Source: Cymodocea nodosa (Eukaryota > Streptophyta > Magnoliopsida > Alismatales > Cymodoceaceae). Taken from it: a stretch of DNA of 64,000 nt. Positions 12,301 to 24,431 of the stretch are shown here, one piece after another. Under the pieces are notes generated by a model. That model saw only the letters and a program-made list of their open reading frames with translations, searched no databases and was not told where the DNA came from. Made by a program: the position numbers and the translations under genes. The DNA lies in NCBI GenBank assembly GCA_036874045.1, contig CM072336.1, positions 21,341,501 to 21,405,500 on the forward strand, in the 5' to 3' direction. Within the stretch, counting starts at the first letter, position 1; the number at the start of each line of letters is the position of its first letter.

Positions 12301-15300
12301 CAAATATACTGCACAAACTAACCCTACATCACCCAACGTAATAGAGTTACTTCACTTGCATGACAGGCTCAACCTGGTCAGCACTACTAGTTCATCCCTT
12401 CTAGGGTGGTTGAGAGTTCACTGTGCAAACCAGGCAACCAAGACCAATAGGATAGTTGTTTTAATCAAGCTACCTACACTACTAGAATAAGGGAGGTAGG
12501 AGTCATGCAAACAACCTACGCAATTAAAGTGCTCAACTTGCATGGAGGTGACTCAATGAGTCAAGCTGCATGGCTGCCATTGGAGAGTCAGTCTGACTAG
12601 CTGCCTATACCAGGATGGTCCAATTGACCACCCTGCATCACATATATCACCAAGTTTTTTCCTAAGTTTTAGACCCATAATCTCTAGGTTATAATGGAGT
12701 AACACTACTATCATGTCAAAGCTCACCCTCATTAAAAACTTTTCAACTATTTCATGAATTTTAAAAATGTGAAATTAAATAGAAACAAGTGCAGAAGAGA
12801 TATATCATCTAAAAGCATAGGATTACATGTGCAAATCTATAACACTGTTTTGTACATCTACCTGAAGTTCAGATGCATATGAGAGATAGTTAAAGGGCAA
12901 AAACTCCTCATCAGCAAGCTTTAATGCAACTAGACCCCAGACACTAGCCGCTGCAAGGAAAAAATAAAGAGATAAAAAATATGTTTTATTTTCCATATTT
13001 AGACTAAATATGCTCCCTAATCTCCTCCAGCTAATCACAAACAATATTTAACCATGGTTCTAAGATCGTCAATTTAACTACATGGATCCAGTCAAGAAAA
13101 ATAATCCTTATGAAAATTTTATTTGCCATGCTTTCACTCATCAATGAAAGTTGTGCGAATACCTGCCACATGCCTATGGAACATTGGATCTCCAAATTTT
13201 TCCATCCATACATAGTCATCATACATGGAATGATAAACAGGATAATCTGTAGCAAACATCAACAACTGGATAATGGATACGGAAAAGATAGCAAATGCAG
13301 TCATATCTGTACTATGTATCTGTGTCATTGCAAACAATACTTGCACATGCAGCCATGTAATTTAAATCAAAAAATAAGGCTCATACTAGGGCATCATAGA
13401 TTATTGTTAAAGATGGTTATGTACTTGTGCTAGTCTACACTCAGGGTGACAACAATCTCCACAGGAAATACTGAACTAAAGGTAAATTTTCGGATTGAAA
13501 GACCCCCATCATTAAAAGAGATTATCCATTAACAATGAACGAAATTAAATACTTGATTCACATGGTGCAGAATTCATAGAAGTTTCAACTTTTATTTGTG
13601 TTGTTGGCTTGCTACATAAGCATGACATCTTTTTTAAAAGGATTTGTTATACATGGATGTATTTGCATCTCCAAACTTGTAACAAAGAGGCTTTCCGCTG
13701 GCCTAAGTTTTATCACTTCATAACTGAACCAAGGAAGTTGTGTGATATTTAACTAAGGTGCTTGGTTCCAACTTTCCATGCGATTGTAGCCATTTTTGCT
13801 TTGCTTTTCAGGTTGGACTCTGCCAATCTGAACTTTTTTCCCTTTAAAAGAAAAGGTCGTGTCACTTCTATTTCTTCAACATTATCTTATTAGTATAACA
13901 TGTTGATGTGATCTTTCAAAGTTCCTCCTTTTTAACCATGCAGTTGGCAGTTACATTCAGGATTGCTAAAACAGATTTGATTATCTGACACAAGAAGCAT
14001 GAACCAATGACATCAATAATAAACTAATCCATTAGAGTCACCTTCTCCAAAGAAGAAATCAGTTGAAGGAATCCCAACATGCTGCAGGAATGCTACGTAA
14101 TCTGATCCACCACCACCTAGCCTTCCAATCTGCACAGAACATGGATGGAATTTAAATTGCCAACAAAGAAGTTTACGACAACTTCCATGAACTGGATTGA
14201 ACATCTTAAGAAAATTGCACATTTTCTGGACAAGCAAACTGCACATACAATGAAAGCTCCCAGGACAAGGAGAGCAAAGAAAATTGAAGTCCATACCTTT
14301 GCTGAAACATCAGTTGCAAGCCATGCTTCGTGTAAAGTCTGAGACAAATTGTCAGGATTTTGAACCTATGGACAAAACAATGGAGCAATAAATTCCAAAA
14401 CAAAAAGTGTCGCTAGAGAAGTTTTCTAGAGAGTATCTATTATTTTCGTTGTTGTTGTTGTTGTTGTTGTTATTGTTATTATTATTATTATTGTCATTAT
14501 TATTATTATTGTTAGAGAGGAAGAAGACTCAATTGAATTGATTTTACAGGAAGTACAATAGGTAAATATATAAGATGATAGATCCATATAAGGATCCATA
14601 TACCCAACTAACCTAACATACACAACTTAATACATAATAAAGCTCTAACAATTATTATGTATTAAAATTTCAACTTAATTTGAGTTATATTTATTAAGAT
14701 ATTTTGATTACAAAACGAATGACTGAATTTTAAAAAAATTAGTGAATTTTTAAAACCTTAGAACAATACTGATGATTGAAAAGAAAATTTTACCATATAT
14801 TATAGTCATCTAATGATCAAATTTGTACATTTACTTCTACCCTCCTTTGTACTTATAGAAGGATATAATTGCACATCTAGAAAAGCTTTATAGAAGTGTC
14901 TCTAGAGAACCAGGCCAAATTCCAAAATTTACAAATAAAAGCAATATAGGCTAAAATAATCCTCTTTTCTGGATTCCTACTCCCAGATTCTATCAACAGT
15001 ATTATGGGCTAAAAGATATGAAAATTAACTGATGGGGCTTCCAATACTGGCTACAGTAATATACTGTCTTCCTGCTCACAGTTGTGTAATTGTCGACAAA
15101 AATACTAATTGAACAGAAAAAATGACATACATGTTGAGTCGCTTGCTTGATCAAGTCATCAAGCTGAGGAGTGGCAAAAGCATGGAATCCAGAACCAACA
15201 ACAGCCACATCTACATTTAAATATGCAACAACCTTGGAAACTAGCATTTCTTTGTTACCTTCAACCCATTCTGTCGATCCAATCTGTAGTATCATAGAAT

Positions 15301-18300
15301 AGAAATATTAACAAGTACAGAGTGAGGAGATCAATAAAGGTCATTGATCACTTAGTTTGATAGATGTACTTCGCTATACTCCTCAGCATCCCAATTGCAC
15401 AAGATGACTGTCCTTCGGGGCCTCCACCCCCTCTTTTGTAATTTATGCAATCTTTCAGCAACCTATGTTAGGTAGTTTGGCAATTTTAAAGTTAGCAACA
15501 AAAGAACAAACAAAAACTTGGAAATCATTGTATAGAATAAGAAAGCCAGTTGAGCAGTGTTATAACCTCAAGCAATGCAGCAGTTCCACTGTTGGGATCT
15601 GCTGCACCAAAAGTCCATGCATCACGATGATTACCAAGAAGAACATACCTGTAGATGACTTCGAAGTGATGGTGCTGATTGTTTCCACAATAAAAAGAAA
15701 CATATTTTTTATTTATTTTCAGCTGAGGATGAAAAACAATATCCACAGACCATTCAGCACAAATCAATCGACAGAAATAAGCATCTATTCACAAAAATGA
15801 TATATTGACCTTGAGAAATGATCCAAAGTAGTGAGGACAATCCAGCAGTGTTTGGGCAGAGTTTGCTTTACCAGTTACAGTGAACCAGATCACTCAAGAC
15901 AAATACCATCCAGCTGCACCCTCCCTGGTCTGTCTCCAGGCATCTAATCACTCAGCATCTTTTTCTATTTCTTTTGATTTTTATTATTCTTAGGTTCTCC
16001 AAGATTTTTCTCTCCTATCACCTTAGTATTTGGGCACCCTCCACTCTTTAAGGGGTTTCCTCTTCTAAGATTATAGGATTTCTTTACAATCCACAATCTC
16101 CACAAGAGGATAGTATGGTCTTACAGTTGCAGGTGATTAATAAAAGGTGTTTGCTTGTGATGGTACTGTTGCTCATTGACGCTTCCATAGGTGTTCTCCA
16201 TCACATGGCTGTACTCTTCTTCTCTTTCTTAAAAATGACTCATTCTTCAGTAAACCGTTAGAGCCGTTGAAATGTCCGATCTTGTGGTGTTTGTCATTCC
16301 CTTGATTTGCTGTTTAGTTTTGACTATTATTATTGTTATCACTTCTTGTGTATTGCTTGTGGGGCTGTATTTATAACTATCTCATGAGTTTTCTTTCCCG
16401 TGACTCTTCATAAATTTCCTTGAATTGGATTGCAACTCATAAAATCTGGCCATGGTGTTCCATGGTCATTTGAAACGAAATAAATACCTAGTGCCCTGGG
16501 GTCCATGGGAACTTGTTTGCCTACCAAGTCAATTGCAACAAAGGTTATAACACTCCAAGTGCACAAAGAAGCCTTGAACCTTGATTACAAGTTTACAACA
16601 TCACACAAGCATAGAGAAGCCTTGACCCATGATTATGACATCAAGCAAGCATGAAATCTTATTCAACCCAAATGCCACACTGAGCAAGCTGGAACATCTA
16701 AACCTCGACAAATGTCAAGCAGGTGGTTGGACAAGCATCTCACCCCAGACAACATACCAGATAGGATGAAGATTCTAACCCTCAATAAATGTTAGGCAAT
16801 AGGCAATTGGATAGAGACCTGAACCATTGAAGCAATACGTAGGATGAAAATCTTTATACTTAATCAAACAAAGAATCAAATAGATCCCCAACCATTAACC
16901 ATTTAGGGGATTGGAAAGACAAAAACCCTATCTCTCAACATATTGTGCAAGGGATCAAACAAGCCGCTAACCCTTCACCCTCAACAATGCACTAAGGAAT
17001 ACAATGGTCATGATAACAAGTCATGGTAGCAACCTTATAGACCATTAGGTAGGATGAAGAGCGTGATCCTTGACAACACATCAGGCCCACCGAAGAACAC
17101 ATCCCTAAATTTTGACATGTCAAGAAGGACAAGGACCCCCATCTTCAACAAACCGCTAGGCAAGTAGCTAAATATGCCCCCACTTAGGCAAGATGAAGAT
17201 ATTTATCCATGACAACACACTAGGCAAGCAACTAAACAAACCTTGGTCCTCAACAACATGCATGATAGGCAACCCCTAGCAATCTGTGAAGCATGACAAA
17301 GACCCTGTCCCTCAACAACACATCAAACAATCAACTAGACAAGCCTCTCACCCTTCACAACACATCAACATAATATTATTTGAGCTAGGAAGAAGTTGCA
17401 ATGGTAGACATAAGCACACAACTTTATCACATACCATTAGTCGTCTAAAAATCATCTAAATAATAGAAGAAGCTTACCTATCTGGCTCTTTTTCACCTTC
17501 AATGATCCCAAACACATTTTGGATGGTTCTAATTTCATTTTTCCCCTACAATAAATCAACCAAACAAAATTTGCATTATTAAACGAGCTATTATAAATGA
17601 GGTGAAATGGAAATTCAAATGCAACAATAATCTGAGTTATAATCTCATTGCATGAGGTCAACCACGTGAACCTTTTTCTTCCAAAAATTTTTATCTATTG
17701 TTGAATCTTCAATTAAATTACACAACTTTAAATCTTTTGTTACAATTCCTAGCCAAGTAGTTTTATGTCTACCTCTACTTCTCTTAATTTCTTCTGCACT
17801 AATTAATTGTCTTCTCTTAATTGATGCATTCCTTGATCTTCTGAGGATATGACCAAATCACCTAAATCAATTTTCACTTATCTTATCTTTAATATGTGCA
17901 ACTCTCATGCTATTCCTAACAAAATCATTTATTAGCTTATCGTTTATAGAAATTAAAATAAAGTTGCCTACTAGTAATTGGAATTCCATGTCCCTAAAGG
18001 ATTAGTTTGTTGTGCAAAAAATGAAGTGGACTTGTAGCATGAGAAGCGTAAAATCGGGTTGTGCAAAACTTCAAGCAAAAGTTAAATTCATTTTGACCAA
18101 TCACCAACTAGTCCTCATGCAAAAGTTAAATTCATTGTTCAAAAGAAATAGAGAGTCAAGATAAATTCCTACCGTTGAAAACCAAAAGGCAAAAGCCTAA
18201 TCAAATGAAACTGACTTGATAAATGGTAACTGAGACAAGGATAAGGAAATGAAGTTAAAATCCAGAATTCAAGTGAAGAACAAAAAACCCCTCAGCCATA

Positions 18301-19465
18301 GATAGAGACGTCCATAACACAAAAAAGCTCCTGATCACAAGTCAAACATGAATTTATTAAGGTCAACAAAATCAAGCAGAAATTCTAACTCATCTCCAGC
18401 AAGAAAACAACACAACCAGTGACAAGGACGTCCACAACCGACAATTCTCACCAGGTAAGAGAAATTTAAAACCGCCGGACCTGGGCCCAGTCTGTAGAAT
18501 ACCTCACCATCACCACCTTGCCACTCTTTCTCCGCCACCGGACCACCTATCGACCGGTGTATCTCCTCCCCGTCCCTCATCGACACCGGCAACGACGGAA
18601 TCCCCGGCATGAATCCTTTCCCAACCAGTTCCTCCACATTCCTCCTCTCACACCCCTCCCTACTCCCCCACCCGGGCGTCGTGGGATCGCCGACCCCCCT
18701 GTACACTGTTCCAACTTGCACCCCTGTCTCTGGCATCCATCTTCCCGTCGGGAACACCTTCCCTTCCTTTCCGCCACCATACTCTGCCCTATCCGTGTAA
18801 ATAACGACCGCCACTGCCCCGGAAAGTTCCGCATTCCGCACAATGTCGCCTCTGAATATCTTCCCGTACCTCGCCAACGCAACCTTTCCCTTCACCTCCA
18901 CCCCCTTCTCCTTCAAAACCTCAAAGTCCTCCACCCTCCCGTAGTTCACATACACCACCTCCGCCGCCGCCGAGCCGGACTTGGCGTAGGCATGGAAGGT
19001 GGGCGCCACCCCGGCCGAAACGCCGGCATACGGATCTCCGTCGTAGGTTTCTTGCACAAGTTCAAAGGAGCGACCTTTCTGGGGTTCCTGGGGGTTCAGG
19101 AGGGATAGGGAACGTTGCAAGGGAAAGTGGAGGAGGACGGGAGAAGATGAGGTACGGGTGACGAGGGAATGGGAAGAGAAGGTGGAGCGGACGTGATCGG
19201 CGGCTTCAAAGTTGGCCTGGGAGCCAGCGATGTGTGGACGGGCGGTGAGGGCCCGGAGGTGGCGGGAGGCCGTGGAGTTGGAGGAGAGGGTGAGGAAGAG
19301 GGAGTGGTACTTGGGTTTTGGCGGCGGGGAGGAGAAGTGCAAGGAGGTTGTATTGTTGTTGGTAAGGAGGAAGAGCAGAAGGAGGAGGAGGAGGAACAAG
19401 GTGGTGGCGGTGGTTGTGGCGAGGATAAGGAGTGCTCTGGTTGTTGTTTTGATGGGTTGCTTCAT
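9327..19465 (-). CDS. AMP1/LAMP1-like glutamate carboxypeptidase (M28 peptidase)
   Basis: Twelve exons assemble in frame to 2187 nt (728 aa): 19465-18452, 17545-17478, 15648-15567, 15462-15370, 15283-15131, 14365-14297, 14129-14042, 13246-13163, 12950-12862, 10032-9916, 9829-9686 and 9512-9327. Residues 12-33 form a signal anchor, giving a type II membrane protein. A protease-associated domain follows (about 140-300), then the M28 domain. All metal and catalytic positions known from human GCPII are present: His368 (GNHRDAW), Asp378 (GAADPNSG), Glu415/Glu416 (WDAEEY), Asp444 (YLNVD) and His528 ([10 protein letters not shown]). The C-terminal dimerisation-type domain ends with [20 protein letters not shown]. 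Arabidopsis AMP1 is of similar length and acts at the ER in meristem size, cytokinin levels and microRNA-mediated translational repression. An in-frame Met lies 55 codons upstream, but the chosen start puts the anchor at the N-terminus. Exon 4 ends in Tyr-Ser-Glu with a weak GTACAT donor where the family has Tyr-Gly-Leu. Whether it is closer to AMP1 or LAMP1 was not determined. Confidence 0.93.
10033..12861 (-). other. Intron 9 of the AMP1-like gene, transposon-bearing
   Basis: This 2.8-kb intron is the longest of the gene. It carries a short copia LTR (11904-12062) with a piece of internal sequence beside it, plus low-copy sequence with scattered imperfect repeats, for example two related stretches near 10555-10700 and 12300-12640 that share CACCTGATGTAATAGAGTT-like and ACTCAACCTGG-like motifs. 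No coding exon was found inside it. Confidence 0.7.
11904..12062 (-). mobile_element. Short copia LTR with adjoining polypurine tract
   Basis: On the minus strand this 159-bp block begins TGTTAGAG and ends TTCCAACA, with the standard TG...CA termini. Immediately outside it, at 12063-12070, is the reverse complement of GAAGGGAG, a copia-type polypurine tract, followed by about 90 bp of internal-looking sequence. It therefore appears to be the 3' LTR end of a minus-strand copia element truncated within intron 9. Confidence 0.75.
15649..17477 (-). other. Intron 2 of the AMP1-like gene with degenerate tandem repeats
   Basis: A 1.8-kb intron. From about 16560 to 17350 it holds many imperfect copies of a roughly 45-60 bp unit with phrases such as CTCAACAA, CACATCA, GGCAAGCAACTA and AACAAGCC. 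No exon-like or protein-like pattern was seen. Confidence 0.6.
17655..17880 (-). mobile_element. LINE reverse transcriptase C-terminal fragment in intron 1
   Basis: Read on the minus strand, the stretch translates to a LINE C-terminal reverse transcriptase tail: [20 protein letters not shown], then [18 protein letters not shown] and [13 protein letters not shown]. This is the pattern seen in plant RTE-type LINEs (GHV-RR-x-R-GRGRPKKSW-DL-DR-W-R). It lies about 110 bp upstream of exon 2 in the same orientation as the host gene. It is one short fragment with no endonuclease or 5' portion. Confidence 0.75.
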
Positions 19466-20903
19466 TTCTACAGAACGACGAGAATGTTCCGAAGGAGAGC
19501 AGAGAGGAGAACCAAAAGGAACAAAGATAAAATTTAGAAGATTGCAGAATTTAAATCGTTGCTTTTTTAAACCGCATATTTGATGATGATTTGATCCTTC
19601 CACGGGACACGCGCACACACTCTGAAACACTCTCTCTCTCTTTTTCGCATCATTTTTAATTTGATTCAGTCTTTCGATGGCTCTGTTAACTTGGAATTTA
19701 TAATCTACCTCATTTTAATTGATGAGGGTGTCAGGTAAAAGCATCGCTACGATTATACTTGGAAGGCAAAAGGCTTTCGAAGTATTTAGGAATAGATCGT
19801 CGTTAGGGGGTTCTTTTTTCCCTTCTTGGACGAAAGAAACTTCTGTGTCAGCGATTTCTTTTATTACGTTTTCATTAATTTCTTCCTGCCACGAGAAGAT
19901 AGATTGAAGATTGTATTTTTTTTCTTTTTCTCAACAAATGTCACTACTCCTCCTCCTAGAGAGGAAAAAAATGTAAGAGGGTGGAGGAGGACTTGACGCC
20001 AAAAGATCTGCAGATGGAGACGAACAAGGTTTGGTGTTGGTAGGTAGCATATTGTTTTATCCTCTGATTGATTGACTGGGCATCTTGTAGAGTCTAGATA
20101 CCACCACTGTTGCTATATGATTTTGGTCTTATTTAAGTTACCAGCGTCTGAAAGCATACAACATTATATCATAGATCATATCAAACAATTAGTCATCTGA
20201 ACCAAACAAAACCATTGTTTCCGTCAGTTCACGGATTGGTCCCTGAACTAAAATCATAAGGTGTTGTTTCATTTATCAAGAAGCAGTATTTATTTCTTAA
20301 GAAGACTACACAGACTGCTGGTGATATTTAAAAGCCTGGTGAGGTGGGGGGGTTGCCAAAAGATTGCACTCGTAAACAATAAAAAAAAAAAGGACGAGAA
20401 CGACACCACTGCAATGGAAGAATAAAGAACCAAAACCCAAGTGGACGGGCCATTAGAAAAAGATGATTGATTCACTTTGCAAAAGAAATGGTTTTTTAGA
20501 TGCTAGATAGCAGACCAATGAGGGCAACAACTGCTCATGATGATTGATATCTAAAAGATGATTGATTCACTTTGCAAAAGAAATGGCGTTTTAGATGCTA
20601 GATAGCAGACCAATGAGGGCAACAACTGATCACGATGATTGATATCTAAAAGAACTTGTCCCCCTTTTTTTGTTCTCAAACACACCCCAATAACAGAAGT
20701 GGCACAAGAAAGAAAGGAGCCTTAATTGGAAACAGAAGGGCGCACTGGTTCTGTCCAAGTTAAAAGAAGAACAGCTTCGGTTAATTAAAGAAGACGAAGG
20801 CTGATGATCCATCCCAACGTGAAGGTTGGGATGAGAACCAACAGGAAAAAAAAAAAAAAAAATGGAAAAGAAGAAGTAATCAATCGGCTGCAGAAATTAA
20901 TGC
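19466..20903. other. Intergenic region between AMP1-like and acidic membrane protein genes
   Basis: The first 150 bp upstream of 19465 contain a CT-rich run (about 19627-19645 on the plus strand) and probably serve as leader and promoter for the minus-strand AMP1-like gene. The rest has no recognisable gene apart from a 95-bp tandem duplication at 20461-20650. Bases near 20903 should be the 3' untranslated region of the next minus-strand gene. Confidence 0.5.
20461..20650. repeat. Recent 95-bp tandem duplication
   Basis: Two adjacent copies (20461-20555 and 20556-20650) starting AGATGATTGATTCACTTTGC differ at only a few positions: TT to CG in the T-run and CTC to ATC or TGA to CGA changes near the end. 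The near identity indicates a recent duplication in otherwise unique intergenic DNA. Confidence 0.95.
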
Positions 20904-23900
20904 TCAGGGAGAAGTGACTTGATTGCGAATTCGACTAGAGCGCCTGACTGGTGTCATGACCTTCCCTCCTTCAGCAACACCCTGTTAATAATCGAACACC
21001 CAAATACATTGCATTTCATTAGAAGCTCCACATGAATCAACCAATAAGGAATAAGAAAGTTTCTGTACTTGATACAGGAAAACCAGTTGAAGATCCGTAT
21101 CTCTGAAAAGAATTAGTATCAAATCATGTTCTCTCTTCTATAGATCGGTAAATTTTATTGTGGAAAACATGAACAAGAATTTGATGTTTCAGGAAAAAAA
21201 AAGAGAGAGAAGGAATTTGAGATACGGCATTGCAAAGACAGAGTGAACCGCCTGTAATTTTCACCCACACAAAATAAATCTTTATTTACAAATTTTCTGT
21301 AAAGACCAATAATGAGAGATCAAGAATTTGAAATTAAACAAAAATACTACAAACAACAACGATCCAAGCTATAATAATTCCATTACTTGTGGTGGACTGC
21401 ATCAATTTTTTTTTCATGTGTTTCTATTGATGATCTAATATTATGTTAAATCTCTTCCCACGGGTAATCAACTTTTTTCTTTCATTTTCTTGCTATCGTG
21501 GTTTTTAATATACTTTGACTTAGAATTTTTAAATTTTCGTTTTCTAGCCTTAAGCAATTTACATATTCTATTTTTTCCTTATTTTGTGTTCGAATTATCA
21601 TATAATTACAAAGAAGTTGCTGTCTATGCATGCAGAATTGATAGGAATTAACATTATTCTCCTACAAACCACAACCCAAATGCAAGCTTGAGTCTTGATG
21701 TTCATAACAAGTTTGCTAATGGATCTAGATAAATTCTTAGGTAACTTTTCACTCCCAGGATAAAAAGATTTGAATCATGTCATGAGTAATGCGCAGCGAA
21801 AGCAACAAAGCATGGAACAAGGAATGAAGGAGCAGGAGAGTTCATTGGTTTGTTTACCTTTCTCTTCGCCACAACAAATTCGCTTGCAGTGAAGCTTCCA
21901 TAAGAAGTAGAGTCGGCAGTAGAAGGCTGTGCTGAGCTGCTCTCACTCTTCGAAGAGGACATGCTCATGCTATTCTCGGGCTTCCTGGACTCAAGCTTGG
22001 ACTTGCTGGAACCTATCCTTGCAAAAGAATGCTCACTGAGCAGTCTCACCACTGGTGGCTTGGTTCCTGTTTCTCCAAATTCAACAATATCATGCAAGGA
22101 TTTGGTTTCTGCCACTTTCCTGTTCTTGGGTGTCACAACACTGGCTTCCACAAATCCCAAAGCCTTTTTCTTAAGGAAGAAGTACCAAACACCAGAGAAC
22201 ATTGCTGCCAAGGAGACTACTATTGCTGCCATCGTACCATGTGATAATAGTAGTAGCCAGGAGCCCTCTTTCAGTCTGAAACCCAACTGTGGATTTACAT
22301 GAACTTGCTGTTCATCAATATTATAGTCGATTTCTCCCAACTTTAACGTTTCATCCATGTCAGAATCCATCTCTTGGTTTTCTTCTACATTGGGATGCTT
22401 GCTAATTGCCACCCCATCTGCGTAATTCAATTCCTCCACATTGGAATATTCCCCTTCCTTTTCCAACATATCTCTGGGATCGATTTCATCTCCCATGTTC
22501 ACATTTTCTTCTGGACTGAAACCATCGATTTTGTTCTCATCGTCCTGTACAACTCGCTCTCCTGATTCTTCTTCACATTCTCCCAACTTTAATGCTTCAC
22601 TCATACCAGAAGCAGCCTCTCTGTTTTCCTCCACACTGGGATGCTTGTTCGTTGTAGCCCCATCTCCACCATTCAATTCTTCCACACTTGAATCGACCTG
22701 GTCATTTTCCACCATCTCTCTGGAATTAGCAAATTCTTCATCCCCTAGATCCAAGTCCTCCTGATAAACCAAAGCATCATCACCGTCATTCTCCACCGCC
22801 CGACCCACCGCAGTGTCACATGCCTCCTCAACTTCTTTGTCCACTTTCCCATGCACAATGGTTGATCCAATGAATTCAAAATTTGAGCGTTTGCAAGTCG
22901 ATTCCATAGACATATTCAATCTCCATTCTGCGCTCAATTCCAAACTTCCACCACTTTGTGGAACAGAATACCGAAGGCCATGATAGTTTTCATCAAGCTC
23001 TTTGATAGAATGGTGTCCAACGATAGAAGAATTCATGTGTAGTATCCAAAAGGATGAGAACAACAGAACTCCCAATACAAGCAGAGATTGCCAAACCATA
23101 CTGTACTTGGAAGGCCAGTCATCCTCCACTTCTTCCTCCTCTTCCTCCTCCTCTTCCTCCTCCTCTTCCTCCTCTTCCATCACCACCTCCTTTTCCTTCT
23201 CCTTCTCCATCTCCACACCAAACCCCTTCCCATCACCCATGGATGAACTAAGAAGGCATTTCTCTTGAACAACGAATGGTGCCCGTTCAACATCGAAATC
23301 CTTCTCAATGTTGGACATTTCCAACCCCTTGGAACCATCCTCAACTTCTTCCTCAACTTTGTCGTTCTCCTCTTCAAAATTCGGCTCTCCGTTGGACCTC
23401 CCCAGCTCCAACCCATCATCCAAATGTGGGCCAAGCACCACGTCCTTCTGCTTTTGATCGGCTACAGAATCATGATCGACGTCGTCCCGGCTGGAGTCTT
23501 CCGTCTCCGACGAACTGCCGGTGCTGCTGACGCACGACCCATCTTCAAGAGCTTTCCTCCTCTCCCTCTCGATGCGACGGAACAACTCCCGAGACCTGTT
23601 CGGGTTGTACCGCAGGAACTTGGGCCGCGGCGAGAGGTAGTTCGTCGACGGGTCGTAAGGCCGAGACCCTGCCGATGAACCGAAAACAGAGGGGTTCTCA
23701 AGCAGACACCTTTCAGCTGAACCGCATGCCCTGGAGGAGGTCGGCGTCGACAACTGCGACGACAAGCAGTTGCAGTCCACGACCACACCAGACCTTTGCG
23801 CAGGTGGGTTCTTGTCCAGAGTCGCTCCAGAAGCTACATCACAGTCGTTCTTGTCGGAAAGAACCTTCTTCTTCGAAGCAGATGAAATGGTCATGGCCAT

Positions 23901-24167
23901 GAAGTTCTTGGGTTCTTTCCTCGCCACCACTGCAGGCCTCGGTGGATTCTCGTTCTCGTTGCCTTCCTCGACCGTGGAATCTTCGACGCCCTTGCGAAAA
24001 TCTGAAAGAGACAAAACGATCTAAATGAAACATGATCGAAAAAGCCAAATAGATCGAACGGTTCTTTCTCAACTTATACCAGGTGAAAGAGATCTGCTGC
24101 TTCGAAAATGGTGGTTGGAAGGGGAATGGCTCCTCCTCCCGGCCCGGTACAAGCAACCTGGTTCCAT
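20904..24167 (-). CDS. Plant two-membrane-segment protein with a long acidic linker
   Basis: Three exons assemble in frame to 2310 nt (769 aa): 24167-24080, 24001-21858 and 20981-20904. The start ATG opens MEPGCLYRAGRRSHSP; it splices through a 78-bp intron into DFRKGVED, which fits the family better than starting at the acceptor. Visible features: a conserved basic patch YLSPRPKFLRYNPNRSRELF (about 150-175), an uninterrupted Glu run (about 304-320), membrane segment 1 near 331-352, a roughly 255-residue linker very rich in Glu and Asp, membrane segment 2 near 612-637 followed by LKKK, a Ser-rich tail, and the C-terminal signature TPVRRSSRIRNQVTSP in the last exon. The layout resembles plant proteins annotated only as transmembrane protein (I recall Arabidopsis At1g16630 as similar). 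No enzymatic motif was seen. Function is unknown. Confidence 0.88.
20982..21857 (-). other. Last intron of the acidic membrane protein gene
   Basis: An 876-bp AT-rich intron with GTAAAC donor and AACAG acceptor. Reading through the donor would give an alternative 25-residue tail (VNKPMNSPAPSFLV...) that lacks the conserved TPVRRSSR ending, so splicing to 20981 is preferred. Confidence 0.8.
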
Positions 24168-24431
24168 TTTCTTCTTCCAGCTACTGCAGTGGAGAGTAGG
24201 GATTCAGTTTAGGGTTGTCGTCGTCGAGTTTTCTTCTCTTCTACCTCCCCCCCCCTCTTCGCTTCTTGATCTCTTTCCTTTCTCGGTTTCAGCCTTTCAG
24301 GAAGTGTCAAGTGTGTATACGATGACCGTTGGGGTGAAGGTTGCGGATCGAATTTGAACTGTCTGATTTTTGACCGTTGGAGTCATCAGAGAATCCCAGG
24401 CACAGACCACGCACGATTTGGTAACCGTTGA
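24168..24431 (-). promoter_or_regulatory. Leader and proximal promoter of the acidic membrane protein gene
   Basis: GC-rich relative to its surroundings, with a pyrimidine-rich run near 24240-24260 on the plus strand. Position directly upstream of the start codon on the minus strand suggests leader and promoter. No single core element was identified. Confidence 0.45.

Noticed and set aside
18518-19583. Long plus-strand ORFs (123 to 196 codons) opposite exon 1 of the AMP1-like gene
   Set aside because: They lie antisense to a GC-rich exon with clear M28/PA-domain homology; their sequences are low-complexity and match no family.
23002-23902. Several plus-strand ORFs opposite the acidic membrane protein gene, including a Ser-rich one
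   Set aside because: The Ser or Pro runs are mirror readings of the Glu-run codons on the minus strand.
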